Source of the DNA: an uncultured Poribacteria bacterium
GTDB lineage: Bacteria; Poribacteria; WGA-4E; WGA-3G
Direction: 5' to 3'
Length of the DNA stretch: 64,000 nucleotides
Assembly (NCBI GenBank): GCA_951812525.1
Contig: OX638316.1
Coordinates: 1,832,630 to 1,896,629, forward strand
Below are positions 37,707 to 47,692 of this stretch, piece by piece. The position numbers and the translations under genes were made by a program. The notes under the pieces were generated by a model. It had not been told where the DNA came from, searched no databases, and saw only the letters and a program-made list of their open reading frames with translations. The stretch's first letter is position 1; every line of letters starts with the position of its first letter.

Positions 37707-39164
37707 ATGAAAAACAAGCTATCTCGACGACAGTTTATACGTTCTGGCACGCTCGCATCTGCAGCAGTCAGTCTCGGGTTTATGGGTTGTAGTCGGGCAC
37801 TGATTGAAAAGGTGCCGGGCTTTGGACCTGAGCCACCCTATGAGTTCACGCCGACCCCAAACCGCCTCCTTGACCTACCAGAAGGGTTTACTGCTCACGC
37901 CTTTTCAAGAACCGGTGAGATCATGGACGATGGACTTTGGGTGCCCGGTGGCCACGATGGCATGGCAGCTTATCCGGGTCCCAACGGCAAAACGATCCTC
38001 GTTCGCAATCATGAATTAGTCGCCACCAGCAAATCTGTCGGTGCCTTTGGATGGAATAACGAGAAGATTGAACGCGCTGCCATTGACAAATTCTACGATG
38101 CCGGTTCCGGTGAGCTGCCCGGACTCGGTGGGACAACAACACTCGTCTATGACACACGAACGCAGACCTTGGAAAAACATTTCTTGAGTCTGACAGGAAC
38201 GATCCGGAATTGTGCTGGCGGTCTCACCCCTTGGAATACGTGGATTACTTGTGAGGAGACTATGATAAAGGTCGATCCAGAAACGCCTTATGAAGTTGAC
38301 CACGGATATAATTTCGAGGTACCCGTCTCTACTGACATAGGGTTAGCCGACCCGATCCCGTTGAAAGCGATGGGTCGTTTCAATCATGAAGCGGTTGCTG
38401 TTGATCCTAAGACTGGAATTGTTTATCAAACCGAGGACAGAGGCGATAGTTTAATCTATCGATTTATTCCGGATAAACCGGGTGAACTCGCTGCAGATGG
38501 TAAGCTTCAGGCACTGAAGATCCGGGATCTCAAGAGTGCGGATACCCGAAACTGGCAGAGCCGATTGCAAAAGGTTTTCCGATGGACTTACAACCCCATT
38601 CCTGTCGGAGAAACATTCGCAGTCGAGTGGGTGGATATTGAGAATGTAGAATCGCCAAATGATGACCTCCGCGTGCAGGGAAACGAAGGTAAAGGTGCGG
38701 CGAAGTTTGCGCGGGGTGAAGGGATATGGTACAGCGGTGCCACCGAAAACGGAGAATTCTATATAGCCTGCACGAATGGCGGTATTGCGTACAAAGGGCA
38801 GATCTGGAAATATACGCCGAGTCCTTATGAGGGGGAAAGCCGCGAGGCGCAAGAACCCGGTATCCTGCAACTCTTCATTGAGCCGAACGACAGAAACATC
38901 ATGGAAAACGCCGATAACCTGACGGTCACGCCGTGGGGCGATCTCATTATCTGCGAAGACGGACCCGAAGAGGAGTTCCTTGTCGGTATAACACCTGAGG
39001 GACATCTTTATAAATTCGCTCGAAACGGCGGTAATATGTCTGAACTTGCGGGGGCAACATTCTCACCTGATGGCACGACGCTCTTTGTGAATATCCAAAG
39101 TCATGGGATTACGATGGCGATTACCGGTCCTTGGCACGAAATTCGACAACGCCCTCTGGTCTAA
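37707..39164 (+). CDS. PhoX-like (DUF839) secreted phosphatase with Tat signal
   Basis: 485 residues. Twin-arginine signal SRRQFIRSG followed by a hydrophobic stretch and a Cys (FMGC), so exported by Tat, perhaps as a lipoprotein. The mature part matches DUF839: ILVRNHEL, LGGTTTLVYD, CAGGLTPWNTWITCEE, GRFNHEA and VYQTEDRGDSLIYRF. PhoX enzymes are calcium/iron phosphomonoesterases that free phosphate from organic esters. RBS GAGGGA. Converges on the vWA gene, with two bases between stops. Confidence 0.9.
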   Translation: MKNKLSRRQFIRSGTLASAAVSLGFMGCSRALIEKVPGFGPEPPYEFTPTPNRLLDLPEGFTAHAFSRTGEIMDDGLWVPGGHDGMAAYPGPNGKTILVRNHELVATSKSVGAFGWNNEKIERAAIDKFYDAGSGELPGLGGTTTLVYDTRTQTLEKHFLSLTGTIRNCAGGLTPWNTWITCEETMIKVDPETPYEVDHGYNFEVPVSTDIGLADPIPLKAMGRFNHEAVAVDPKTGIVYQTEDRGDSLIYRFIPDKPGELAADGKLQALKIRDLKSADTRNWQSRLQKVFRWTYNPIPVGETFAVEWVDIENVESPNDDLRVQGNEGKGAAKFARGEGIWYSGATENGEFYIACTNGGIAYKGQIWKYTPSPYEGESREAQEPGILQLFIEPNDRNIMENADNLTVTPWGDLIICEDGPEEEFLVGITPEGHLYKFARNGGNMSELAGATFSPDGTTLFVNIQSHGITMAITGPWHEIRQRPLV

Positions 39165-39166
39165 CG

Positions 39167-41917
39167 CTAACGTACCCGTCTTTTAGCGGCTAATAACCGG
39201 CTCATCGTCCCTTCTGCAGGCTGCGGAGATGCTGTGTCTTCTCGGACACGATCATCCAAAGACGCTGTGTTTGCAGGCGTTCCTGTGACTTGACTTCCGA
39301 TTGATGTATCGGCAGATTTCCCGATCAATCGCTCAAGGAACCCAGTCAGATGCCTATTCCCAATGCTGTAACGCCGGAGAATCATCTCTGACATGAACAA
39401 AATAGCGGCAGCAATTAGCAGTGCCTGTGCCAGTGAGGTTTCCTTTTCAATAGGTGTGCCTGCAGGTCTCGTGATCTGAGTTGACGTGGGTTCATGAATG
39501 CCAGCCGTGCCAGCAGCAAGCGTCTTTAGCAGATTCGTATCGACTCCAAATTCGGCGTATTCTGTCGCATAAGAGAGCGACAAAACTTCGGTGCGCCTAC
39601 GTTCATCACCTTCGCGTTGGGCAGTGACAATGTAGGCACCACTGTTGGGCATCTGAAATGTGCCGCTATAACGCGTAGGTGTATCCTGTTGCATCTCAAC
39701 GGATTCACTTATCCCGACTGGGCCTGCGATGTGAAGTTTATAGGCTGCTTGTGACGGTGTTCGCGTATCAATACTCACCTGCGCCACACCGTGACGCAGT
39801 GATACAGAGAGGTCAAAATCGGCATCTGTATCTGTTGCAGGGAGCGTCCAATCGACGACCTGTCCCCAGAACTTCCCAAAGTTGCCCCACGGTATCCACT
39901 CTTTCGACCATACAGGCTGAACGTCCGATGTCCACGCCATTGATTTCCCCAATCCGAAATTCCAACCCGCCAAGATCGGTTCGTCTTTGTGCGAACGGAT
40001 AAAAACCTGCGAGATCTCTTTCTCCGTCGTTGAGACATAGCCGTGAAGCTGCGGGGTGGTGTTGATATCCGCCAGGATCGGTTCACCCGGAGCAGCGATA
40101 ACAGGTTGAAACGGTTCTTGAACAATGTAACGTCGTGTCTCTCGGACGGCTTCCGTCAAGACAGCTGGCAATTGTTGAAGGTTTTGAACGAAGACAGCGC
40201 GTCCACCGCCGGTTTCCGCAACTTGCGTAAGGAGTTGTCTGTTGGCATCGCCTACCGCAATCGCCGTGATACTAATCCGTGCCTCAGCAATCCGTGCCGC
40301 GAGTTCAAGAAAAGCGGATTCCGCGCCATCGGATTTACCATCCGATAAGAGAACGATGTGCTTACGTTTCGCCTCGTTTGCTTTGAGCATCTCGTATGCG
40401 TCCTCAGTAGCATCTTTTATCTTTGTGGTGCCCCCTGTTGGACGGAGTTTACTCACGGCAGAGATGAGCGCACTGTGGTTAGACGTGAGATCAGAGATAC
40501 GATGTACATCGGTATTGAAGCCGAGAATGCCAGCCACATCTTCCTCGTCGAGATTGCGGATACCGGTGCGCACCCCCTCAATAGCGAGTTGGATTTTCTG
40601 TCGCGCTCCGACGTAGTTTGCCATGCTGCCAGATGTATCCAGCACGAAGACAATAGCGACGGCATCTTTGCGTTCACGCGGGGTCATTTCCACCGGGAGT
40701 GCGCGTTCCAACGCTGTATCGGTATAACCTCCGGGTCCGTAAGCGTGCCTACCGCCAATAACGACTAATCCGTGTCCAAGATCGTGGACGTAATTTTCGA
40801 TATGCTGGAGTTGTTCAGACGAAAGCGAATCTACAGAAACGTCGCTTAGCACCAGAACATCGCTCCGTTGAAGTGCTACGAGTTCTGTTGGTATCTCAGC
40901 GGGCGACATCGCCTCAACGCCGAAGCCGTTTTCCTCAAGGACGGTTTTGAGAGAGTCAATATCTACAATATTGTTCTCTGTGTATAGCGAAACTTGTGGT
41001 TTATCCCGAATTTGCACAACAGCGGATGCCTGATTATTTTCAGGAATTTCATCGATTATGTTCAACTTCAACCGATACGTCCGACTCCCTTCTTCGGAAA
41101 TCTGTTGTGTGAGTAGTGACCGGACGTGTCTACCGCTCGGTAGCGTCCATTCAAATTCATTAATCGGGGTGTCTTCCTGATAGAGAGTGGCGTTCAGGTT
41201 TGGGATGCGTCCATCGGTTTCAATCACTGCCTCGATTCCGAAACGCTGTCCCTTGCGGACTTGACTGGGGAGTTGCAACTGCACCACTCGTACCGCATCA
41301 TCGACAGTATTGAGTGGCACTGTTAATATTTCAACATTACTTGCCGAGAGTAAGGGCAAGTAGTCTTTGAGAGATGTCCCGCCAGCGTTATGGATCCCGT
41401 CGCTAAAAAGGACGATCCGTCGGTGATAGTCGTCCGGTAACAGTGCAATAGCGCGCTTAAGGGCTGTGAGGAGGTCCGTGCCATCTCGCCCAAGCGTCTG
41501 TTCTGTGAGCGTTTCTAACGACACCGCCAGCGTATCTTCGGAGGATAAGTCTTGCTTAGATCGGATTTCTCGTAGAACAGCGGTTTCCCTTGCAAAACTT
41601 ATAGTGCCGAACCGATCGTTAGGGTTCAATTTTGCGACAGCGGCGTTTATCTGTTTAAATGCTTCTTCGTGCTGGGAGCGTGGAATGCTTTCGGAGACAT
41701 CGAGCAGAAAGACAACGGCGAGACGCTGTTCTTTGTGTGTGCGATGCAGATCGGCTAAGGCGAGAATCGCACATAAGAGTGCAGTGCCTCTGAGGAAGAA
41801 GGTCGCGCTTTTTCGCCACTTCGCTGCGCCGAGGTGTGCCCGTCGTTGCACAAGGATGATTACGGGGATCGCAGCAAGCAGAATTAAGAAGAGGGGTGCG
41901 TGGAAATCAAACATCAA
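39167..41917 (-). CDS. Double-vWA membrane protein (BatA-like, glutamine-amidotransferase-like type)
   Basis: 916 residues. Two N-terminal membrane helices (FLILLAAIPVIILV; then GTALLCAILALA). First vWA domain (about 70-240) with MIDAS motif LLDVSESIP, a region at 330-420 resembling a flavodoxin/amidotransferase fold, second vWA (about 420-590) with MIDAS VLDTSGSM, then a beta-sandwich region and a C-terminal membrane helix near residue 845. Both MIDAS sites look intact. The family sits in the cytoplasmic membrane with vWA domains for protein binding. Last of a four-gene minus-strand operon (gap of 23 bases to the DUF4838 gene). Confidence 0.85.
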   Translation of the reverse strand: MMFDFHAPLFLILLAAIPVIILVQRRAHLGAAKWRKSATFFLRGTALLCAILALADLHRTHKEQRLAVVFLLDVSESIPRSQHEEAFKQINAAVAKLNPNDRFGTISFARETAVLREIRSKQDLSSEDTLAVSLETLTEQTLGRDGTDLLTALKRAIALLPDDYHRRIVLFSDGIHNAGGTSLKDYLPLLSASNVEILTVPLNTVDDAVRVVQLQLPSQVRKGQRFGIEAVIETDGRIPNLNATLYQEDTPINEFEWTLPSGRHVRSLLTQQISEEGSRTYRLKLNIIDEIPENNQASAVVQIRDKPQVSLYTENNIVDIDSLKTVLEENGFGVEAMSPAEIPTELVALQRSDVLVLSDVSVDSLSSEQLQHIENYVHDLGHGLVVIGGRHAYGPGGYTDTALERALPVEMTPRERKDAVAIVFVLDTSGSMANYVGARQKIQLAIEGVRTGIRNLDEEDVAGILGFNTDVHRISDLTSNHSALISAVSKLRPTGGTTKIKDATEDAYEMLKANEAKRKHIVLLSDGKSDGAESAFLELAARIAEARISITAIAVGDANRQLLTQVAETGGGRAVFVQNLQQLPAVLTEAVRETRRYIVQEPFQPVIAAPGEPILADINTTPQLHGYVSTTEKEISQVFIRSHKDEPILAGWNFGLGKSMAWTSDVQPVWSKEWIPWGNFGKFWGQVVDWTLPATDTDADFDLSVSLRHGVAQVSIDTRTPSQAAYKLHIAGPVGISESVEMQQDTPTRYSGTFQMPNSGAYIVTAQREGDERRRTEVLSLSYATEYAEFGVDTNLLKTLAAGTAGIHEPTSTQITRPAGTPIEKETSLAQALLIAAAILFMSEMILRRYSIGNRHLTGFLERLIGKSADTSIGSQVTGTPANTASLDDRVREDTASPQPAEGTMSRLLAAKRRVR

Positions 41918-41940
41918 AAAGCCTCACCGAGCAAGCCGTA

Positions 41941-43632
41941 TTATTGGGCACGCAGTTCCTCAAAATACGCCTCCGCTGTCTGCGTCTCTGCAGCGTGGGA
42001 CATATTGTACCGCTCGCACAGCGCGATATAGTCATCAATTAGCCTTTGTCGTTTTGTAGCTTCCATGTCGCTACCGGCGACGAGTATCGCTTTATAGGCG
42101 GGGATAGAGGCTTTTTCGACGCGTCCCCGAATTTCTGGATCCTCAGCGAGTGCTAGTGCCTGCCGGAAGTAGTCAAAAATAGTCTGCGCGCTCTCTGCAT
42201 CTAAGCCTACATCTTCCGGCGTTGGGAAACACCGTGGGTGGAGTCCTCTCGCCTCAACGTTGTCATGAAGGAAAGTGATATATTCCAAGATCGTGGGTGC
42301 CGCTGCTCCGTAGTGGAGAGTTACAAATTCGTTTAAGAGCACATCCGAATCAAGGTACGGATCCCAGATGAGGTGCGAGATGAGGTAATTCCGTAAATCG
42401 GAGAGTTCGCCCGTCAACCCGCTACCGTTCGCCTGCATGAAGACCCCTTTGGCATTGTTGCGCAGGAAATATCGCACATTCGGAGCAACACTCCGCAGAT
42501 TCGGGAAGGGTAAATCGTAGGAACGGAAATTGGTGTTGTAGTTCCAGATCCAGATGTCATCACAAATTTTTCCCCATTCGTTGGTATCTTGACAAAAGGC
42601 TCGGTTCTGCTCGCAATCCGGGTCGTCAATGGCGTGTAGCGTGCAACATTCAATACTACAGAGTTGGATCTGAACGTTGTGTCGAGGCTTTACTGTCTTA
42701 GGTGGTTTTCGGGTATACCAATACGCCAGCGTCCCGACCTTGACATACGGATATGCTTTCTCAATGCGTTCCGCAATGGCATTGACGAACGTCAGCTGTG
42801 AACCCATCGGCGAGTCTTCTGCTGCGTTAAGTGCCTCGCACGTTTCACACCGACAATATGCCGCTGTATCCGCCTGACTCACAGAGATATTGGTGGCTTC
42901 TGGACGCTCTGTAAGCTGCTGGATTGCGGATGCCGTTGCGACCTCAATAACTTCGGGATTCGTCACACAAAGCTGCGGTCCACCACCATGGGTATTTGTA
43001 TCCCGTTTCCCGTCGACGAGCGCGTAATACTCCGAATGGCTCTCACCGTATGTGCCATAGGGAACTAACGCGTGGAAAGAGTGGTTAATAAGCTGCTGTT
43101 GGGTTTTCCCACCGAGGTTTTCTGCGTCTGTGACGGTATTAACCTTCCGTTTTGCGGCGAATTCCGGGACCGCTGCGTTCTCCCCGTAATAACTCCACCG
43201 GAACGAAAAAGGCGGAGAATAGGCATAACTTCCGCACGGTATTTTCAGGGCGGATGCATCGGGGATATAGGTATGCTCAGCAGTTAAGAATCGAATGCCG
43301 ACTAATTCTTCAAGAAACTGGTAGACGGCATAGAGAACACCCCGTGGTTTGCCGCCGCTAATCTGAACCCATCCACTTTCAACAGTGATTTGAATATCCT
43401 CATCACCTAATGTAGGTGATGCTACGATAATAATCTCTCCACCATTAGCATGGGCAGTCCCAAGTGGTAACGCCAGCTCGGTTGCCTTATTGAACCATTT
43501 TTGGAACGCTTCGGTGGCATATTGTTCAGAAGGCGTAGCATCATCGGCGACAGTGATGTGCCAATTCTGCATCGTCGAAATTGCTAAATCGTCGCCAATC
43601 GGTTGAAACACGAGAGTTTTGTGAGCTGACAT
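41941..43632 (-). CDS. DUF4838 protein (glycoside-hydrolase-like)
   Basis: 563 residues, no signal peptide. N-terminal alpha/beta domain like the GH20b cap (GKPRGVLYAVYQFLEELVG, then FLTAEHTYIP), then a barrel-like DUF4838 region with HSFHALVPYG, SQADTAAYCRCETC and an IWNYNTNF block. Several Cys pairs (CRCETC, SIECCTLH) are characteristic of the family. Probably acts on a polysaccharide; no activity can be assigned. Lies between an MFS transporter and a vWA protein, co-directional with short gaps. Confidence 0.8.
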   Translation of the reverse strand: MSAHKTLVFQPIGDDLAISTMQNWHITVADDATPSEQYATEAFQKWFNKATELALPLGTAHANGGEIIIVASPTLGDEDIQITVESGWVQISGGKPRGVLYAVYQFLEELVGIRFLTAEHTYIPDASALKIPCGSYAYSPPFSFRWSYYGENAAVPEFAAKRKVNTVTDAENLGGKTQQQLINHSFHALVPYGTYGESHSEYYALVDGKRDTNTHGGGPQLCVTNPEVIEVATASAIQQLTERPEATNISVSQADTAAYCRCETCEALNAAEDSPMGSQLTFVNAIAERIEKAYPYVKVGTLAYWYTRKPPKTVKPRHNVQIQLCSIECCTLHAIDDPDCEQNRAFCQDTNEWGKICDDIWIWNYNTNFRSYDLPFPNLRSVAPNVRYFLRNNAKGVFMQANGSGLTGELSDLRNYLISHLIWDPYLDSDVLLNEFVTLHYGAAAPTILEYITFLHDNVEARGLHPRCFPTPEDVGLDAESAQTIFDYFRQALALAEDPEIRGRVEKASIPAYKAILVAGSDMEATKRQRLIDDYIALCERYNMSHAAETQTAEAYFEELRAQ

Positions 43633-43668
43633 AATTCTTTCCTCAATCCTGCGATGTGTGGTGCTTGG

Positions 43669-44910
43669 TCATGTTGTCTCCACATCTGACTGATACTTCT
43701 TCTCGTCGAATAACGCAATGAAGGCGATCGCAGCGACGACTGTTACAACGATAGGCACCATAAAGATTTTCGCCCATGCGTGTCCACCTTCGGCGTAAGC
43801 GAAGTAGTCGTGGACGCGTCCGCTGACGATATGCCCGACTAACATGCCGAACCCGTTAGTCACAAAGAGGAGCAAGGATTGAGAACTGGCGCGAATATCT
43901 TGTGGACTCAGTCGCTCTACGGCAATCATCCCACCGACAAAAAAGAACGAATAGCATATCCCGTGCAGTGTTTGTGCCCCAATGACCAACCACACCGGCT
44001 GACCTATGGCGAAGATGGCGTATCGGACGGGCCACGCTAGGATACCCAAAAAGATGGTAAACCGCATCCCAAACCGCCGCAAGCACGGAAATAGAAGGAG
44101 CATGAGGACGACCTCGGCAACCTGCCCAAGGCTCATCGCGAAATTGGCACTACTCCCCGCAAGCCCAACGCCGTGTTCCGCTTCTGTCAGAAATAGGTAG
44201 GTCAAATTGTAGTAGAAGGGGAGTTCGATCGCAACAACGAAGGAGATAATCAGCAGGACGGCGAAGTTGCGATTTGAGACAAGAGAGAAGGCTTCAAGAA
44301 ACGCATAAGGGTTCTTCGCCTCTTTGCTTGGTGGTGTGTTAGGGAGCGTCAGACAGTAAGCACCCATAATGAAGGAAAGGATAGCACCGAAAAGGAGACA
44401 GTCGCCGACGTGTGGAAGGGTTACCTCCTGTCCTTCCCAAAATCGAAGGTACAGACTCAGCACCCAATTAATCGCAATCCAACCGAGCGTTCCGAATACC
44501 CGGACATTACCAAATTTATCTGATTGCCCCATGTGATGGAAAGCAATAGCGTTCGTCAGTGCAATCGTGGGCATGTAGAGAACGGCGTGCAGGAAAATCG
44601 CGCCCCACATCATAGGGAAACTTGTCTGTTTCCACGCGAAAAGCAGACAAACGCCGCCGAGTAGATGCGAGATCGCTGCGAATACCTGCGCGGGCATTAA
44701 TCGATCCGCAATCCAACCTGCAATGATTGGGGAAATTATCGAACCGATGGCGGTGGTGCCGAAAACGTAGCTAATCTGCTTGCCAGTGAAACCGAGATTT
44801 TGCATGTGCCCTGCAATGAGCACTGCCCATGCACCCCATATAGCGAACTGTAGAAACATCATGCCCGATAGCCGTACGAAGGTTACTAATTCTGTTTGTC
44901 TCTTTTCCAT
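43669..44910 (-). CDS. MFS transporter, nucleoside:H+ symporter type
   Basis: 413 residues, twelve membrane helices. Start RLSGMMFLQFAIWGAWAVLIAGHM and the SYVFGTTAIGSIISPIIAGWIADR block match the NupG/LacY-like nucleoside transporter group common in Planctomycetes and Bacteroidetes. Imports nucleosides or sugars with protons. It sits between a nicotinamidase-like hydrolase and a DUF4838 protein. Confidence 0.85.
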   Translation of the reverse strand: MEKRQTELVTFVRLSGMMFLQFAIWGAWAVLIAGHMQNLGFTGKQISYVFGTTAIGSIISPIIAGWIADRLMPAQVFAAISHLLGGVCLLFAWKQTSFPMMWGAIFLHAVLYMPTIALTNAIAFHHMGQSDKFGNVRVFGTLGWIAINWVLSLYLRFWEGQEVTLPHVGDCLLFGAILSFIMGAYCLTLPNTPPSKEAKNPYAFLEAFSLVSNRNFAVLLIISFVVAIELPFYYNLTYLFLTEAEHGVGLAGSSANFAMSLGQVAEVVLMLLLFPCLRRFGMRFTIFLGILAWPVRYAIFAIGQPVWLVIGAQTLHGICYSFFFVGGMIAVERLSPQDIRASSQSLLLFVTNGFGMLVGHIVSGRVHDYFAYAEGGHAWAKIFMVPIVVTVVAAIAFIALFDEKKYQSDVETT

Positions 44911-44934
44911 AGTGGGTTCCTCTCTGATTTAGTC

Positions 44935-45963
44935 CTAATTTTCAATAGGCTCTGTTGACTTCACTATGTGCATACCTGCAGCTGCAGCTGTGGCGAAAGC
45001 AGCCTCAGCAGACGCTGTATAGTCCACTACACCCGGCACAACAACCGGTGAAGTCAGGTCATCCACCAGATAGATTTTCTTTGCCAACTCAGTGTCGGTT
45101 TTCTGAATTTCTTCAAGCAGGTCATTGACCGTCCACGCTACACAGTGGCTTTTTGCCTGTCCAGCGATAATCACCCGGTCGTATTCAAGAAGCATTTGGA
45201 GAAAAGTACTATTTTCTTCAGCAATCGGTTTCTCATCGGCATCGGTAAGGACTTCCGGACGCAAGACCGAATAGTTTTCGGTTAACGGATTCTGTCCTTT
45301 AATTTCGTAACGTATCTGCGTTTTACGGGCGATTGTATGGAAAAAGCAGGCTTCGTCAACAGCGGAGACAACGGCATGACCAATGCCACCGAGCATGGCA
45401 TGGTAGGGCCAGATCGCCAACGGGTATTTGCCGTCTGCTGTGAGCGTTTTGACGTAGTGTTCGCTGTATGCCTTGAGCCACCCATACCGATTTTGATCGC
45501 CCATCACACTCTCCACGACAGCGGGATTAACACGCCATTTGCCTGCCTCAATGTCCGCTTGTGTAATCAGGGTCTGTAGCGGGGCTGGATGTTCACCGGC
45601 ATCGTTAATCCAGAAGACTTCGTGGAATATCTGCATCGCTGTGTGTGTATCCAAGGTACAAGCGATTTTGCTGATATGTGGTAGATTGCGATAGATGAAC
45701 TGACACAAGCGGATGTTATCCTCTACTGCGCCATTCCCAGACCGTCCGCCGACGAAAAGTTCGTAATCCGGAATGCAGAACGTGTTTTGGACATCGACAA
45801 GGAGTAGACAGGTCCGATAATTATCCTCGGATGCCGGACGTATCCCGTGTTCCTGTGCCCAATCCTGTGCTTCGCGTTGGCGTTCTTGATAAGGAATTCG
45901 CCAGACCTGATCTACCCGGTCTGCATCGAAATGTGGTGGGAGTGGAAGTTGTGGTGTAGGCAT
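44935..45963 (-). CDS. Isochorismatase/nicotinamidase-like cysteine hydrolase
   Basis: 342 residues from the ATG at 45963 (GAGGAG upstream). Catalytic triad pieces: LLLVDVQNTFC (Asp), a later Lys, and AGQAKSHCVAWT (nucleophile Cys). It is longer than typical nicotinamidases (about 200), with an N-terminal extension and insertions around WPYHAMLGGIGHA. Possible substrates are nicotinamide or other amides. First gene of the four-gene operon. Confidence 0.82.
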   Translation of the reverse strand: MPTPQLPLPPHFDADRVDQVWRIPYQERQREAQDWAQEHGIRPASEDNYRTCLLLVDVQNTFCIPDYELFVGGRSGNGAVEDNIRLCQFIYRNLPHISKIACTLDTHTAMQIFHEVFWINDAGEHPAPLQTLITQADIEAGKWRVNPAVVESVMGDQNRYGWLKAYSEHYVKTLTADGKYPLAIWPYHAMLGGIGHAVVSAVDEACFFHTIARKTQIRYEIKGQNPLTENYSVLRPEVLTDADEKPIAEENSTFLQMLLEYDRVIIAGQAKSHCVAWTVNDLLEEIQKTDTELAKKIYLVDDLTSPVVVPGVVDYTASAEAAFATAAAAGMHIVKSTEPIEN

Positions 45964-45999
45964 AGCATCTCTCCTCTTTCGTTGCAAATGCTAATACGC

Positions 46000-46767
46000 T
46001 CAATTAATGCTTTTCAGCACGCCCCATTTTGTTGCCAGTTTGCCTTGCGGTTGAACAGCCAGTGTTTTCTCGAAGCCTTTTTCCATGACTTGGGTGATGT
46101 CTTCTTGCGTCAAGGCAACATTAAAGAAAACCAGTTCATCAAGAAAACCCATCCAAAACCTGTCTCCGCCGTCCCAAGACCCAATTCTTGCAGGACCGAG
46201 TTTTCCCTTGACGATGCCTTTATCATCTTCTGAATGCTCTTCACCGTTGATGTAGTAGCGTCTCAATTTCTGCTTTGTGCTGTATACAGTTGCAAAGTGA
46301 TACCACGTGTCCACCTCTTTGGCGGTAAAGAATATTTTAGAGAAGAAGTGTCCACCATCGCCATTAACTGCCCAGACAAGTTCATTCGCCGGTCGAATTT
46401 GATGATGGACATCGCCCGCCGCCCAACCGTTGTTGTTAAATATGACTCGAAATTGTCCGACTCTACCGGTGTACTGTGCCCAGACACATACCGTGATCTC
46501 CTCAAAAATACCGATCTCTGGCACCTCTATCCAGTCCTTAGCACCATCAAACTCAAGTGCCTTTCCAAACTTTCCGTCTACCCATTTTGGCGCGCCCTGA
46601 ATTTCACCATCATGTCCATTGCCTGAAATGTCAGAAGCGATGGCACCGTTTCCTTCGTCAAAGAGCCACCCAGCAACGATGGTTGTAGGATCAATTTTCG
46701 CGAAACTTGATAATGGGATTAAAAGAAGGCAGAGAAGCAAAGGGAGGTTGACTCGAAGGCGTTCCAT
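46000..46767 (-). CDS. Secreted LamG/concanavalin-like domain protein
   Basis: 255 residues from the ATG at 46767 (AAGGAG upstream). Signal peptide (LPLLLCLLLIPLSSFA), then a single LamG-like sandwich: GWLFDEGNG, DISGNGHDGEI, ALEFDGAKDWIEVP, VCVWAQY, WYHFATVY, YINGEEH and GFLDELVFFNVALTQEDI. Binds carbohydrate or protein outside the cell in related families. Divergent from the receiver-like gene. Confidence 0.87.
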   Translation of the reverse strand: MERLRVNLPLLLCLLLIPLSSFAKIDPTTIVAGWLFDEGNGAIASDISGNGHDGEIQGAPKWVDGKFGKALEFDGAKDWIEVPEIGIFEEITVCVWAQYTGRVGQFRVIFNNNGWAAGDVHHQIRPANELVWAVNGDGGHFFSKIFFTAKEVDTWYHFATVYSTKQKLRRYYINGEEHSEDDKGIVKGKLGPARIGSWDGGDRFWMGFLDELVFFNVALTQEDITQVMEKGFEKTLAVQPQGKLATKWGVLKSIN

Positions 46768-46873
46768 GTTGAAATTCTCCTTGTAGTGAGTGCTGTATCC
46801 ACTAACTAACAACCAAAAGCTGAGTACGCCTTACATTTTATAGCACATTACAGTTTTTATCAACAAAAATTGC

Positions 46874-46902
46874 TTGATATACGTCATACTGTACGATATA
46901 AT
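46874..46902 (+). promoter_or_regulatory. Promoter of the receiver-like gene
   Basis: TTGATA (46874-46879), 17 bases, TATAAT (46897-46902), 60 bases before the ATG at 46962. Confidence 0.7.
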
Positions 46903-46961
46903 AATGTCGGTAGATTAGCATTTATGATAGAAATATTTCGGTTGGAATTGTATGGTATAAG

Positions 46962-47558
46962 ATGAGGAAATTTCTTGGTCCACTCCCAGATTTAGATGAT
47001 AGACTTGATCGCGTAGATGATCGAATGCGGAAAGCCCGTAGACGTCTTGATAGACAGGTAGACGAGGCACTTATTCCACTTGATCTTCAAGAGGACTTCA
47101 GCATCTCTGAATTGGAAGGCGATGTGATGCTCGTTTCACGGGATGACGATTTACACGACAAGGTGAGAGATCTCCTCCGTTCCGAGGGCTACGGATGCGA
47201 TATTCCAGAACGGACCTTGGAAGCCATCGGTATGCTGAAGTTGTTGAAATATCGGATGGTAATAGCCGATTGCACAAATGGTGGACGACCGCGGCTCTTT
47301 AAATATATCAAGCGGTATCAACCCCATGTTAAGATTATTACAATTGTGCCTACTGATAAAAGAGCGCGTAAAGCAATGAGAAGGGGCAGCTACAGTTTCC
47401 TGATGGGACGGGATTTTGATCCAGAGCAGCTACGCACCTGTCTGATGAGTTCGCTTAGATTACGGCATGAAGTCTGCTGGTTGTTGGCACATGGAGAGCG
47501 TTGCAACCGTTCATGTATCGACAGTTTCGAGTCCGATGAAGATATTACGGAAATCTAA
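46962..47558 (+). CDS. Receiver-like (CheY-fold) protein with charged N-terminal coil
   Basis: 198 residues. Residues 1-50 are a charged helix rich in Asp and Arg (DDRLDRVDDRMRKARRRLDR), probably a coiled coil. Residues about 52-170 look like a receiver domain: DVMLVSRDDDLHDKVRDLL, VIADC (phospho-acceptor Asp position), IKIITIVP and a KR/AMRRGSYSFLMG segment. The early acidic pocket is DDD, but the conserved Lys is not clear, so it may not be phosphorylated. No output domain. A mini-gene overlaps its stop codon. Confidence 0.65.
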   Translation: MRKFLGPLPDLDDRLDRVDDRMRKARRRLDRQVDEALIPLDLQEDFSISELEGDVMLVSRDDDLHDKVRDLLRSEGYGCDIPERTLEAIGMLKLLKYRMVIADCTNGGRPRLFKYIKRYQPHVKIITIVPTDKRARKAMRRGSYSFLMGRDFDPEQLRTCLMSSLRLRHEVCWLLAHGERCNRSCIDSFESDEDITEI

Positions 47559-47656
47559 TGAAATCCCGTACTGACCTCGATGCCACATTGCAGCAGCGGT
47601 TAAAACAGATAGAGCGCCAGACGCACGCTGCCCGTTATCAACTCTTGTATCCATAA
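47558..47656 (+). CDS. Possible 32-residue translationally coupled small ORF
   Basis: The ATG overlaps the TAA of the receiver-like gene (TAATG). Encodes a charged helix (DATLQQRLKQIERQTHAARY). Such overlaps often couple translation; whether the peptide is real is uncertain. Confidence 0.3.
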   Translation: MKSRTDLDATLQQRLKQIERQTHAARYQLLYP

Positions 47657-47692
47657 CTACGAACCCGATGTTTAAGTTCACATCTGACAAAT

